Of a stretch of DNA of 58,332 nt, positions 18,680-27,953 are shown one piece after another. Within the stretch, counting starts at the first letter, position 1; the number at the start of each line of letters is the position of its first letter. The translations under genes were made by a program, and so were the position numbers. Under the pieces are notes generated by a model. That model ran no database searches. It saw only the letters and a program-made list of their open reading frames with translations, and was not told where the DNA came from. This DNA comes from CAWIOX01 sp963837775 (GTDB taxonomy: Bacteria > Pseudomonadota > Gammaproteobacteria > Burkholderiales > Burkholderiaceae_D), in contig CAWIOX010000011.1 in assembly GCA_963837775.1 (NCBI GenBank), positions 1 through 58,332 of the forward strand, written 5' to 3'.

Positions 18680-18687
18680 TTTTTTTT

Positions 18688-18732
18688 CGAATGAAAATGG
18701 GGGAGGCGATTCGCTTCCCCCATTTTCATTCG
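18688..18732 (+). terminator. Long terminator-like hairpin after the GST gene
   Basis: A 17-bp arm CGAATGAAAATGGGGGA (18688-18704) pairs with TCCCCCATTTTCATTCG (18716-18732). The inner G5/C5 stem followed by ATTTTCATT can act as a terminator; an eight-T run precedes the hairpin. Confidence 0.7.
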
Positions 18733-18924
18733 TGCGCTGATTCGGCGCCTACAGAGTTGATCATTGGAAACGGGCATCGCAGTTCCTGGCGATGGTTTTT
18801 TTTGCTGCGAGTCATTCGCAATATAATGGTCAACAGACGCAAACCTGATTTAAAAACGGCTGGAATCACGCCATGTGTAACGCGGGGCGTGGGTTTTAAT
18901 CATTATTATTGGAAATAACGTATT

Positions 18925-19440
18925 TTGAACACGACAAAAAACAAGCGCTGGAATGGCAAGATAGACACTCTGGCAGCAACCTACCTGAATGACGTCAAGG
19001 AAAAGATGGAGTCCTATGGCGATCGTGTGAAATTCAGACTGGGCGGCGCCGGCGAGCGCCCGAGTTACCAGCTGACCAATGCTGCCGACAAGAAAATGGC
19101 ATTCGACGGCAATCATCATCTGGTGCATCCCAAAGATGGCGAATATGTCGGCAGCAATGCTACCAACCTGTTTACGCTGGACCAGATCAAGGCCGCGATC
19201 GCCGGTGTCGGCAGCCGGTCCAGCGCCACCGCCCGCGTCAGCCGCGTCGGCAGCCGCAGCAGCACGGCGGCGGTCAAGGTCAAGGATCTGGTGGATGCCG
19301 AAAAATACGAGTATTTTAAAAACAACCGCCAAACATTGCCGCCCGGCATCGGCGAACATTCGGCAGAAATCACCGCGCTGATGAAGAACGGGATGGCCGC
19401 GCAAGATGCGTTTGCCGAGATTGTCAAACGGCACTTCTGA
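18925..19440 (+). CDS. Hypothetical protein, 171 residues
   Basis: I do not recognise this family. The product starts at TTG 18925 with a weak GGAAAT site; an ATG exists at codon 29 (MESYGDRVKF). It is basic and soluble with no signal peptide or membrane segment. A central low-complexity part repeats VGSRSS twice (about residues 92-114, GVGSRSSATARVSRVGSRSS), separating an N-terminal beta-like part (VKFRLGGAGERPSYQLTN) from a helical C-terminus (FKNNRQTLPPGIGEHSAEI). Codon use is coding-like throughout. It stands alone, 131 bp before another unknown gene on the same strand. Confidence 0.55.
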   Translation: MNTTKNKRWNGKIDTLAATYLNDVKEKMESYGDRVKFRLGGAGERPSYQLTNAADKKMAFDGNHHLVHPKDGEYVGSNATNLFTLDQIKAAIAGVGSRSSATARVSRVGSRSSTAAVKVKDLVDAEKYEYFKNNRQTLPPGIGEHSAEITALMKNGMAAQDAFAEIVKRHF

Positions 19441-19571
19441 TTGCGGCGACACAAGCGGCCTTGATATAAAACCTCATCCTCAATAGCGCAATCGTCGATC
19501 CGGGCTTACCATGGTGGAGCGAACAACCTGATTGTGTTTGAAGCTGATTCGGCATTGGAAGGAGGAACACC

Positions 19572-19934
19572 ATGCGCATGAGCGATGAGGAGTATTTCCG
19601 CAGCTGTGTTGCCAAGGAGCGGCACCTGGCGCAGTTGCTGGGCCACCATAATATCGAGGAGTGCTATGAAAGCGCCGGGACCTTATGGGAAGGCACAAGG
19701 AAGTTGCCGAAGTGGACCCGTGACTGGCAGGCCTGCGGGCCCTTGATGGTTGAATACGGGATCACGGTCAGCTATGGCCAGGAAATCGTGGCGGTGCATA
19801 GCAATTTGGTGACCATCGGTACGATTGCGGTTCAGTTTTCGGACCATCCGACCAGGGACCGGGCTGTGATGTACGCGATTGTCAAGGCGGTCATCTTTAT
19901 TCTGGAGCATGCTAAGGATGGCAAGCCGAAATAG
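19572..19934 (+). CDS. Small hypothetical protein with NinX/DUF2591-like core
   Basis: 120 residues, soluble. A good ribosome site (GGAAGGAGG) sits about 6 nt before ATG 19572. The core WTRDWQACGPLMVEYGI is reminiscent of the phage NinX/DUF2591 pattern (dW...gPlie.ygI), and the C-terminus ends in a helix (MYAIVKAVIFILEHAKD). The resemblance is by eye only. If correct, this is a stray phage-type gene; no other phage genes are nearby. Its stop codon lies inside the 5' arm of the terminator. Confidence 0.6.
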   Translation: MRMSDEEYFRSCVAKERHLAQLLGHHNIEECYESAGTLWEGTRKLPKWTRDWQACGPLMVEYGITVSYGQEIVAVHSNLVTIGTIAVQFSDHPTRDRAVMYAIVKAVIFILEHAKDGKPK

Positions 19935-19960
19935 CCCAGAGAGGGATATTTCGGCTTTTT
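19923..19960 (+). terminator. Rho-independent terminator overlapping the stop codon
   Basis: AAGCCGAAATA (19923-19933) pairs with TATTTCGGCTT (19947-19957), followed by T5 and a second T run. The 5' arm includes the end of the small gene's coding sequence. Confidence 0.85.
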
Positions 19961-20010
19961 ACTTTTTAATTCCGTTTTTTAGTCCCGCTTTTAGTCACAT
20001 TAATGCGTGC

Positions 20011-22548
20011 TCAGTTGCCCGGCTTTTCCTTCTCCGTCAGCTTGTCAAATAGATAAGCAACATCAACCGCCTGAATCAGCAGCCGGCCGCCATTGGCCTT
20101 GATTACCTGCGTCACCAGCATGCCGTCGGCGTGGCCGGCAAATGGGGTCGGAATAATCTGCGCCTCACTGAACTGCGGTACGCCATGCAGTTCGCCCACC
20201 AGCAAGCCGAGCGTCTGATCGCCGTAGCGCACGACGATGACCTGGCTGCCGCTATCGATCACCGAAGGAATGCCGCGGATCAGGTGGCCGAGATCGAACA
20301 CCCATACAAAATTTTTGCTTTCATTATCACGCTGCGGCGCCAGCAGGCCGATACGCTCGGCGCGGCCATTCATCGATGCCGGTGACACTTCGGCCGCCGG
20401 CAGTGCCTCCAGCGCATATTCTGCCGGCAGCGCGAACAGGGCGCCATCGATGAAAAAAGTGGCAAACTCGCGGCCGCCGGCCTGCATCGGATCAGGCTTC
20501 AGGGCGGTGTCGGCATTGCTGCTCACCCCGTTGCGTTCGCGCACTGCGCCGAACGAATCGAACACGACGGCCAGCACATCCTCGCGGTAGCCGTCGGATA
20601 CCTTGAATTCGCGGTAACCGCAGGATGCGGTGCAGCCCAGGATTGCGTAATGGCCATCGTGAATCACGATACGCGATGCGCTGCCGCCGTTCGGCAGCGC
20701 CAGCAAGGCGGCGTCGATTTCCAGCCTGGCGCCGACCGGGCGGCTCGGATCGGTACTCGACAGCACGATGCCCTGACGATCGACAAAGAAGGCGGTGCTG
20801 TCTTGCTTGCCGCTCAGTCCGCCCTGCAGCATCGCTGACAGTTCGGGCGCCGAGTCAAATACAATGCCGATGCCGCCAACCACCCGCCGCTCATCATCGG
20901 GATCGCGGATCGCCGCATGATAGATATAGGTCGGCGCAGCGCCATACAGCGGCGTCGGCACGAATGGCGACACGTGATAATCCTGTTCGGTGCGCAGTGC
21001 GCGTACCTGGTCCAGCGTCGCAGCATCAATGCTGGTGCCGATCACCGGACTGCCGTCCTGCTCCTGATTGGTGCAGGCAACGATGCAGCCGCTGTCGTCG
21101 TAGACAAAAATGCGGGTGTACACCGTATACAGACGGTTGATGTAGTCCAGGATGTCGCTGATGCCCCGGATCGTTTCCCAGTCGCGCTCCGGGTTCGTGA
21201 GTGCAGTGCGCAATTCCGGCGTCAGCGCCCACCAGCGGCAATCATCCGAGCGTTCGTACAGGTTGCGGTCCAGCAGATCGACCAGCAGGTGCGACACGAA
21301 CTCCGAATCGCGCAGGCTGGATGCCAGCACGGTCTCATACAGGTCATTGATGGATTTGGCAAACAACTCGTCGCTGCGGTTGCCGGTTTCGCTGATCTGG
21401 TCCAGTATCGTTTTCAGTTTCAGCAACTCGCCGTGCTGGCCAGTGGTCATCAGCTGGCCGTTCCATACTACGCGCCGTATGGTTTCTGCAGCAGTCATGA
21501 TTTCATACAATGGCGGACAAAACGATTGCGCGTGCGACAGCAGTCCTTCGGCAATCGCCGGCTCGAGCGCCGCCAGCGCATCGCTGCCGCCAGCGGTAAA
21601 CGCGACTTCGACCGGGATCATCACTTGCCCCTGCCAGCCGCTTGGTCCCATATAGCCTTGATAGCCGCCGGCGGCAAAGGTCCGCACCAGGTATTCGCGG
21701 CCGCCAAACATCATCAGTTCCGGCGTGACATTCCGATTGACCGGCACCTTGGCGCCGAGTGGAATCCAGAGCCGGTCTGCGCTTTCGATCACGCGATTGT
21801 CGCCATCCAGCAACAGCATGTTCGAGCGCCCCGCAGGATCGCGGTGCGACTCAAAAATGCCGGCCATTTCCTGCTCGAAGTTAAAGCACAGGCACAGCAC
21901 GCCGGCCACCGCACCGGTGTCCGGATGCAGCATGCGGCGCGAGTAGATCAGCGCCTGTTGCTTGCCCGGCCGCAGGTCGCTGGCGCGAAAAGTTTCGACA
22001 TAGCTGTCCGACGCCAGCGTCTGTGCAATCAGCGCATCGGTGCTGCCTTCCAGCGGCGTGGTTTCGTCGATCTGCACCAGCACGTTGCCGGCGGCATCGA
22101 GCAAAATGATTTCGTCGTACACGGTGTACTTGCTGCGATAGGCCCGCAATCGGGCGCGGATCATGTCCTGGTTTTCTTGCAGTCCGGCGACGAACGCGCA
22201 CAACTCGTTATCGGTGGCCAGAAAGCCGACGTCGGCAGTGCGCTCAAACAGATTGCGCACCACGATGTCGATCACGTACTGCGCCTTGGTGCCGATCTCA
22301 CTCAGCACTGTCGCGACCTTTTCACGTACCAGACTGCTCACCAGTTCCTGCTCCAGCCGGTTGAAGCCGGCACGCGTGGCGGCCATGGTCGGCAGTATGG
22401 CTTTGGCCTCAAGCGGGCAATTCATCTTGGCCGAGGCTTCGATCATGCGCCACATCAGGTTCAGTTCGTGCAGCGACTGCTCGCAGCGGATCACGTCGCG
22501 CATGTGCGGCAGAAAGGTATCGATCTGAAGCGGGGCCGGTGGATTCAT
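20011..22548 (-). CDS. Cache-Cache-CheW signalling protein
   Basis: 845 residues from ATG 22548 (MNPPAPLQIDTFLPHMRDVI), with AGGA 9 nt upstream. The last 150 residues form a CheW domain (EFATFFIDGALFALPAEYAL ... VIVVRYGDQTLGLLVGELHG). Before it are two Cache/PAS-like sensor parts: YTVYDEIILLDAAGNVLVQI with GVLCLCFNFEQEM, and YTVYTRIFVYDDSGCIVACT with GGIGIVFDSAPEL. Each is preceded by a long helix containing a NLFER/NLYERSDDCRWWALTP motif. Cache domains are usually outside the membrane, but I see no signal peptide or transmembrane helix, so this one seems cytoplasmic. CheW suggests coupling to a CheA array; none is encoded here. The stop of the upstream GGDEF/EAL gene is 28 bp away, so they are probably one operon. 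Confidence 0.85.
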   Translation of the reverse strand: MNPPAPLQIDTFLPHMRDVIRCEQSLHELNLMWRMIEASAKMNCPLEAKAILPTMAATRAGFNRLEQELVSSLVREKVATVLSEIGTKAQYVIDIVVRNLFERTADVGFLATDNELCAFVAGLQENQDMIRARLRAYRSKYTVYDEIILLDAAGNVLVQIDETTPLEGSTDALIAQTLASDSYVETFRASDLRPGKQQALIYSRRMLHPDTGAVAGVLCLCFNFEQEMAGIFESHRDPAGRSNMLLLDGDNRVIESADRLWIPLGAKVPVNRNVTPELMMFGGREYLVRTFAAGGYQGYMGPSGWQGQVMIPVEVAFTAGGSDALAALEPAIAEGLLSHAQSFCPPLYEIMTAAETIRRVVWNGQLMTTGQHGELLKLKTILDQISETGNRSDELFAKSINDLYETVLASSLRDSEFVSHLLVDLLDRNLYERSDDCRWWALTPELRTALTNPERDWETIRGISDILDYINRLYTVYTRIFVYDDSGCIVACTNQEQDGSPVIGTSIDAATLDQVRALRTEQDYHVSPFVPTPLYGAAPTYIYHAAIRDPDDERRVVGGIGIVFDSAPELSAMLQGGLSGKQDSTAFFVDRQGIVLSSTDPSRPVGARLEIDAALLALPNGGSASRIVIHDGHYAILGCTASCGYREFKVSDGYREDVLAVVFDSFGAVRERNGVSSNADTALKPDPMQAGGREFATFFIDGALFALPAEYALEALPAAEVSPASMNGRAERIGLLAPQRDNESKNFVWVFDLGHLIRGIPSVIDSGSQVIVVRYGDQTLGLLVGELHGVPQFSEAQIIPTPFAGHADGMLVTQVIKANGGRLLIQAVDVAYLFDKLTEKEKPGN

Positions 22549-22576
22549 TCTGCGGTGTCCTGTGAAAGAGATTGCT

Positions 22577-24865
22577 TCATATCGGGCGATATGAAGCAAT
22601 CAGCGCATCGATCGGCTTGGGCCGGCTCAAAACGAAACCCTGGATCAGGCTGCAGCCGTACTGGCGCAGGAATGCCAGTTGCTCGTCGGTTTCGACGCCT
22701 TCGGCGATCACCTGCAGATTTAAATTGCGGCCCAGTTCGATGATGGTGCGCGCGATCGCGCTGTCTTCACTCTGATGCGGCAAGCCGCTGACGAAGGAGC
22801 GGTCGATCTTCATCGAGGAGATCGGCAGATTTTTCAGGCGCGACAGCGACGAATAACCCATGCCGAAATCATCCAGGCTGATGCCGCAACCGAGTTGGCG
22901 CAGCGTGTGCATGACCGGGATCACCTTGTCCGGCTGCTGCATCAGCATGCCCTCGGTCAGTTCCAGGCAGAGATGGCGTGGCATGATGCCGGATGCCTTG
23001 ATGATGGCGCGCAGCTCGTCCGGCAGTTTGCTGCAGGTAAATTCCGGCGCTGCCATGTTGACGTGCATTTGCAGCCCGCTGAAGCCGGATCGATGCAGGC
23101 GAGCCAGGTCATGGCAGGCCTGCCGCACCACCCAGCGTCCGATATGGACAATCAGGCGGCTTTGCTCTGCAATCGGAATGAATACATCCGGACGCACGAT
23201 GTCGCCATCGGCGCGACGCCAGCGCACCAGTGCTTCGACCGCATGCATGTGCTGGCCGCTGCTGTCGAATATCGGCTGGTATTCAAGAAACAGTTCATTG
23301 CCCGCCAGTGCCTGGTGCAGTTCCGCTTCCATCGTCAGGCGCTTTGCCAGGACCGATTGTTGGGCTGCCAGCGTATCGGATGTGCTGTTCGAAAAGAAAC
23401 TGAGTGCATTGCGCCCGTTTTTCTTGATGCGGTACATGGCGGCATCGGCGCTGCGCAGCAGTTCGGGGCCGCTCATGCCATTTTCAGGAAAAATGCTGAT
23501 GCCGATGCTGGCCGATACCGTCATTTCATGGTTCTCGAACAGGAACGGCATGCGCGCGGCCTGCAGCACCCGCTCTGCCAGCGCATCCAGTTGCCGATTG
23601 AGTTGTGACATGGCGCCTTCCGGGCGCAACAGGATCGCGAACTCATCGCCGCCGAGGCGGCCGACATGGCTCCCCAGCGGCACCAGCGTCTGCAGCCTTT
23701 GCGCGAATTCACGCAACACCACATTGCCGGCTTCATGGCCGAACGCATCATTGACCGGTTTGAAGCGATCCAGATCGATGAACATCAGGCCAAAAGACGC
23801 TTCTGAAGCGCAGGCGTCCAGGCAGGTGTCATCCAGCATCCGGTAAAAGTGGCTGCGGTTGGCCAGTTCGGTCAAGCCGTCTATCTGTGCCAGCAGGCGG
23901 ATGGTTTCCTGCTGTTCAAGCCGTTGCGCGGTCTGCGCAATCAGCGCGCCTATCGTCACTGACAGGTTGGGCAACTGCGCTTCGCGCTGGCGCGACAGCC
24001 TGCTGTAGAACTCCAGCACGCCGGGGCTGTGACGGTGGCCGTCATCCGTCACATAGACCACCGGGAACACATAACCGGAGCGCAGCCGGGACTTGTTCGC
24101 GCTTTTGTAACGCAGAAAACCCTGATCGCTGACCATATCCTCGATCCAGCGGGCGGCGCCGTTCTGCCATACCTGACCGACCAGGCCTACGCCGGGCGCC
24201 ATCCGGATGTTGCAGCTTTCCTCGGTGAATGCATTGAGCGAGTCTTGCGGGCCATGCCAGAAATTTTTGCAGGCGAGTTGCTGTGCACCTGCAGGGTCCG
24301 GCTCCAGCGCCCAGTAAGCGCCCCATTCCCAGCCCAGGTTTTCGCACACCAGTTGAATCACCTTGGTCACCGCATCGCCCAGGGTATCGGTGCCGACTAA
24401 AAATCGCGTTGATTCGAAGCTGAGCCGCTCCCGTATCGCTGCATGCTTGGCGGCCGTGATATCCAGCAGTACGCCATTCGGGACTTGCGGCAGCGCCATC
24501 AGACGCAACCAGCGCAAGCCGTCAAGCTCATTGATGATGCGAAACTCGCATTCGATCGGCTTGCCTTGCGCACCGGCTTGCGCCAGTGCCGACATCAGCA
24601 TCAGCACATCATCCGGAACCACATGCGCAAAACAGCTTTCCCAGGTGCGATGCCAGCCCGCTTCAACCCCGAGCATGGCGGCAGCGCTGGCCGACAAGAC
24701 CGATTGAGCCGACGCGGCGTGATGCCACCAGCGGCCGAAGCCAGCGGCTTGCTCCACCGGATCAGGAATACTTGCCTGGGCCAGTGCCGGTCGCAGCTTC
24801 GGTGTTACGTCCGAATGATCCGAGATCTTGGCAACTGGACGAGACAGGGAGGCGGATTCACACAT
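22577..24865 (-). CDS. PAS-GAF-GGDEF-EAL bifunctional c-di-GMP enzyme
   Basis: 762 residues from ATG 24865 (MCESASLSRPVAK). A PAS-like part (about 45-150) is followed by a GAF-like part (about 160-320, with WEWGAYWALEP). The GGDEF domain (about 335-490) has DGLTELANR and GRLGGDEFAIL, so the cyclase motif is intact. The EAL domain (about 515-760) has VEALVRWR, CLELTEG, DDFGMGYSS and SMKIDRSFV, so the phosphodiesterase residues look intact too. It can in principle both make and break c-di-GMP, with PAS/GAF input choosing. No membrane segment is seen. It lies upstream of the Cache-CheW gene and may report a shared stimulus. Confidence 0.9.
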   Translation of the reverse strand: MCESASLSRPVAKISDHSDVTPKLRPALAQASIPDPVEQAAGFGRWWHHAASAQSVLSASAAAMLGVEAGWHRTWESCFAHVVPDDVLMLMSALAQAGAQGKPIECEFRIINELDGLRWLRLMALPQVPNGVLLDITAAKHAAIRERLSFESTRFLVGTDTLGDAVTKVIQLVCENLGWEWGAYWALEPDPAGAQQLACKNFWHGPQDSLNAFTEESCNIRMAPGVGLVGQVWQNGAARWIEDMVSDQGFLRYKSANKSRLRSGYVFPVVYVTDDGHRHSPGVLEFYSRLSRQREAQLPNLSVTIGALIAQTAQRLEQQETIRLLAQIDGLTELANRSHFYRMLDDTCLDACASEASFGLMFIDLDRFKPVNDAFGHEAGNVVLREFAQRLQTLVPLGSHVGRLGGDEFAILLRPEGAMSQLNRQLDALAERVLQAARMPFLFENHEMTVSASIGISIFPENGMSGPELLRSADAAMYRIKKNGRNALSFFSNSTSDTLAAQQSVLAKRLTMEAELHQALAGNELFLEYQPIFDSSGQHMHAVEALVRWRRADGDIVRPDVFIPIAEQSRLIVHIGRWVVRQACHDLARLHRSGFSGLQMHVNMAAPEFTCSKLPDELRAIIKASGIMPRHLCLELTEGMLMQQPDKVIPVMHTLRQLGCGISLDDFGMGYSSLSRLKNLPISSMKIDRSFVSGLPHQSEDSAIARTIIELGRNLNLQVIAEGVETDEQLAFLRQYGCSLIQGFVLSRPKPIDALIASYRPI

Positions 24866-25165
24866 GGCAGTTAAAGTTTCACTATTCTGGATAAGGATTG
24901 TTATTTCTACACAGCAAATTTCAGGCCATCGCGACTTGCCTTGATTGCCTGATTTAAACGGGGGGAATTGGTGCAATCGATGCCGTTGCGCAGGGAAAAC
25001 ATCTGGAATGGTGCGCCGCACAAATAATATGCACCATTCCGGGTCATGCGCTTGCTGCATGAGTTTTTGCATCAAGCCGCGATGCCAGGGGTAAAATCAG
25101 CAAACACTTGCCGGACCCTGCGCCGGATCGATTTCAGTGCTTAATCATGGATAGGAGGGGATACG
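24866..25165. other. Divergent intergenic region, no gene seen
   Basis: 300 bp between the GGDEF/EAL gene (minus) and the phosphofructokinase gene (plus). No credible open frame, hairpin terminator or repeat copy. It must hold two divergent promoters that I cannot place. AGGAGGGG at about 25152-25159 is the ribosome site for the kinase. Confidence 0.5.
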
Positions 25166-26387
25166 ATGGCATCCGGAAAAATCCTTGTCGCCCAGGGCGG
25201 CGGCCCGACTGCGGTGATCAACCAGTCGCTGGTGGGCGTGGCGCTGGAGGCGCGGCGTTTCCGCAATGTGGAGCTGGTGTATGGCGCGCGCCACGGCGTG
25301 CGCGGCATCCTCAATGAGGACTTCTACGACCTGACGCAGGAAACCAGCCACAACCTGGAGCTGGTGGCCAACACGCCGTCCTCGGCGCTGGGTTCGACCC
25401 GCGACAAGCCGGACATCAAGTATTGCCAGGAAATCTTCAAGGTGCTGCGCGCGCATCAGATCGAGCACTTCTTCTACATCGGCGGCAACGACTCGTCGGA
25501 CACGGTGCAGCATCGTCAGCCAGGAGGCGCAAAAGGCCGGCTATCCGCTGCGCTGCATCCACATTCCGAAGACCATCGACAACGACCTGGTCGGCAACGA
25601 CCACACGCCCGGCTTCCCGTCGGCCGCGCGCTTCGTCGCGCAGGCGTTTGCCGGCGCCAACCTCGACAATGCGGCGCTGCCCGGCGTCTATGTCGGCGTC
25701 GTGATGGGGCGTCACGCCGGGTTCCTGACCGCGGCCTCGGCACTGGGCAAGAAATTCCCCGACGACGGCCCGCACCTGATCTACCTGCCGGAGCGCATCT
25801 TCGTGCTGGAACAGTTTCTGGCCGACGTGAAGGCGACTTACGAGCGTTTCGGGCGCTGCGTGATCGCGGTGTCCGAAGGCGTGCACGACGCGGCGGGCAC
25901 GCCGATCGCCAGCCTGCTGGCGACGGAACTGGAGCATGACGCGCATGGCAATGTGCAGCTGTCGGGCAACGGCGCGCTGGCCGACCTGCTGTGCGAGGAG
26001 ATCAAGCGCAAGCTCAAGATCAAGCGCGTGCGCGGCGACACCTTCGGCTATCTGCAACGCTCGTTCATCGGCTGCGTGTCCGATGTCGACCAGCGCGAGG
26101 CGCGCGAGGTCGGCGAGAAGGCGGTGCAGTTCGCGATGTGGGGCAATTGCGACGGCTCGGTGGCGATCAAGCGCACCGGCTTTTATTCGGTCGATTACGA
26201 GTTGCTGCCGCTGCAGGCGGTGGCCGGCAAGACCCGCGTGATGGAGGATGAATTCATTGCGGCGTCCGGTACCGATGTCACCGATGCGTTCCGGCTCTAC
26301 CTGCGCCCGCTGCTGGGCTCGGGCATGCCGGACGCGTTCCGGCTGCGCGCCAAGCCGGTCGCCAAGCTGATGAATGGCGAAGGCTGA
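25166..26387 (+). CDS. pfp: 6-phosphofructokinase, PPi-type, frame interrupted by one +1 insertion
   Basis: Phosphorylates fructose 6-phosphate, probably reversibly with pyrophosphate. The N-terminal nucleotide loop is VAQGGGPTAVINQSLVGV and the phosphoryl-donor motif is GGNDSSDTV (GGND rather than the GGDGS of ATP enzymes). After an extra base near 25509 the frame continues SIVSQEAQKAGYPLRCIHIP, then the catalytic IPKTIDNDL, GFPSAARF, and VVMGRHAGFLTAASAL. Removing one base gives 406 residues, as in other bacterial PFPs of this subgroup, so the break is probably sequence error. ATG 25166 has the excellent site AGGAGGGG. It stands alone; a GC hairpin and repeat copy F follow. Confidence 0.88.
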
Positions 26388-26402
26388 GTTGACTGGCTGC
26401 GG

Positions 26403-26434
26403 CGCCCGGCGGCGCACCGGATGCGCGCCGGGCC
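26403..26434 (+). terminator. GC-rich hairpin after pfp
   Basis: GCGCCCGGCGGCGCA pairs imperfectly with TGCGCGCCGGGC around CCGGA. It lies 15 bp after the pfp stop. No T tract follows directly, so it may be a weak or Rho-assisted terminator. Confidence 0.5.
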
Positions 26435-26443
26435 GGCTCCGGG

Positions 26444-26527
26444 GGCTGATTTAATACTCACCGCAGTATTTTTTTATGCCCAATGAATACCTGCGGCTAA
26501 CCGCGTATTCAGGCAGATACTCCCCGA
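26444..26527 (-). repeat. Dispersed intergenic repeat, copy F
   Basis: Read on the minus strand: foot CGGGGAGTATC, hairpin TGAATAC-GCGG / CCGC-AG-GTATTCA around TTAG, then ATTGGGCATAAAAAAATAC, a short loop and GAGTATTAAATCAGCC. It sits between the convergent ends of pfp and bfr. Confidence 0.8.
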
Positions 26528-26533
26528 TATTCG

Positions 26534-27010
26534 TCAGGAATCGGTGGCCATCTGGGACTGCAGGTAATTCTGCAGGCCGACTTTCTCGATCAGGTCGATC
26601 TGGGTTTCGAGCCAGTCGATATGCTCTTCGGTATCGTCCAGAATCAGCAGGAACAGGTCGCGCGACACATAATCGGCCGCCGCTTCACTGGCGGCAATCC
26701 CTTCCTTGACGGTTTTTTGCGCGGCGAGTTCGAGCTTCAGGTCGCATTGCAGCATTTCCGGCGTGTTCTCGCCGATCATCAGCTTGTGCAGCGCCTGCAG
26801 GTTGGGCAAGCCGTCCAGCATCAGGATGCGTTCGATCAGCTTGTCGGCGTGCTTCATTTCGCCGATCGATTCCTCGTATTCCTTCTTGCCGAGTTTTTCC
26901 AGTCCCCAGTGCTTGTACATGCGGGCATGCAGGTAATACTGGTTGATCGCGGTCAGTTCGTTGGTCAATTGCGCATTCAACAGCTTGATGACGTTTTTAT
27001 CGCCTTTCAT
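26534..27010 (-). CDS. bfr: Bacterioferritin
   Basis: 158 residues from ATG 27010 (MKGDKNVIKLLNAQL), with GGAGC upstream. A ferritin-like four-helix bundle that oxidises and stores iron and binds heme between subunits. Ferroxidase ligands are expected at E18 (LTNELTAINQYYLHA), E51/H54 (GEMKHADKLIERIL), E94 and E127/H130 (DDTEEHIDWLETQ); M52 (GEMKHADK) is the likely heme ligand. It lies next to the iron uptake cluster, whose Bfd is the ferredoxin that releases iron from Bfr. Confidence 0.93.
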   Translation of the reverse strand: MKGDKNVIKLLNAQLTNELTAINQYYLHARMYKHWGLEKLGKKEYEESIGEMKHADKLIERILMLDGLPNLQALHKLMIGENTPEMLQCDLKLELAAQKTVKEGIAASEAAADYVSRDLFLLILDDTEEHIDWLETQIDLIEKVGLQNYLQSQMATDS

Positions 27011-27142
27011 GGGGGAGCTCCAAAGTGGGGTGGAAAAACCGGCTTGGCTGGCAACAGGGCTGGCTAATGCCGGGGGTTCCTGAATCATAGCCTAGCCGAC
27101 CTGTTTTTACATCCTGTGTATTTCCCCAGGCCCAACACACTG

Positions 27143-27934
27143 CTAGAGCGCCCAGGTGAACCAGATGCCGGCCAGCAGCGCGCCGATGCTGGTCAGCACC
27201 GCGACCGTGCGCACCCTGTGCAGTTGCGTCCACAGCAGCAAACCGGTGAGCGACAGCAAGATCATGCAGCCGGCAATCGTGTCCGACAGCAGGATCCAGA
27301 ACACGCCGGCGCCGGCCGACATGTGCAGGCGCATCAGCGTGCCGAGCGGCGTCGCATCGGCCAAATCGAGCTTGACGAAGCGGTTGCCGACGAAGTATTC
27401 GGCGCTCACAGTGCGCTGCGGACTGGCCAGGTTGATGCTCCAGCGCTCCGGTTGCTGCACATCGCGCTCGGCCCAGACGACTTTCCTGGCCGGCTGGGAT
27501 TTGATGGCGGGCGGCTGCGACGGCGTGAAATGGAGCTCTTTCTGCAGCCAGTCCGCCATCTGACGCGGCGTGGCAAAGCCGTCTGCCGGCAGCGGCAATT
27601 GCGCGGTGCTCTGGACCGATTTTTCGACCGGAATTTTCATCACCGCCCGATGGTTCATCAGGATGCCGGTGGCGCCGAACAGCAAGCCCAGCAGCGCGCC
27701 CCACAAACCGAGGTACAGATGCGTTTTGCGCAGCCAGCGCAGGAACAGCGCGCGCCGGCTGCGCTGGCGCGTCTGCGGCGCTGTCGGCAGCGTGCCGGAC
27801 ACCTTGCCCAGTAAGCCGACCGGCGCGTCGTCGGCGGCGAGATTGCGCCGGGATTTCAAGTCTGATATCAAGAACATTTCCTTTTCGAATTGACTTGCCG
27901 GCACTCGGCATTCCGGCAAGTCACGCCACATCAT
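27143..27934 (-). CDS. PepSY-associated membrane protein of the siderophore-uptake cluster
   Basis: 263 residues from ATG 27934; an alternative ATG at 27877 (MFLISDLKSRRNL) has AAGGA close by. A first membrane helix (LGLWGALLGLLFGATGILMN) follows a basic stretch (RRALFLRWLRKTHLYL). Then comes a periplasmic part and two C-terminal helices (DTIAGCMILLSLTGLLLWTQ and AVLTSIGALLAGIWF). Members of this family occur next to TonB-dependent receptors and may reduce or process ferric siderophores at the inner membrane. It begins 20 bp after the receptor stop and is the last gene of the cluster. Confidence 0.75.
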   Translation of the reverse strand: MMWRDLPECRVPASQFEKEMFLISDLKSRRNLAADDAPVGLLGKVSGTLPTAPQTRQRSRRALFLRWLRKTHLYLGLWGALLGLLFGATGILMNHRAVMKIPVEKSVQSTAQLPLPADGFATPRQMADWLQKELHFTPSQPPAIKSQPARKVVWAERDVQQPERWSINLASPQRTVSAEYFVGNRFVKLDLADATPLGTLMRLHMSAGAGVFWILLSDTIAGCMILLSLTGLLLWTQLHRVRTVAVLTSIGALLAGIWFTWAL

Positions 27935-27953
27935 TCGTGCGCGAGGCGCCCGC

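Noticed and set aside
20917..22743. 608-residue open frame opposite the Cache-CheW gene
   Set aside because: Antisense shadow; the minus-strand protein has clear domains.
25500..25520. Programmed frameshifting in pfp and the other interrupted genes
   Set aside because: No slippery heptamers or shared downstream structures; contexts differ and the families are not known to frameshift.
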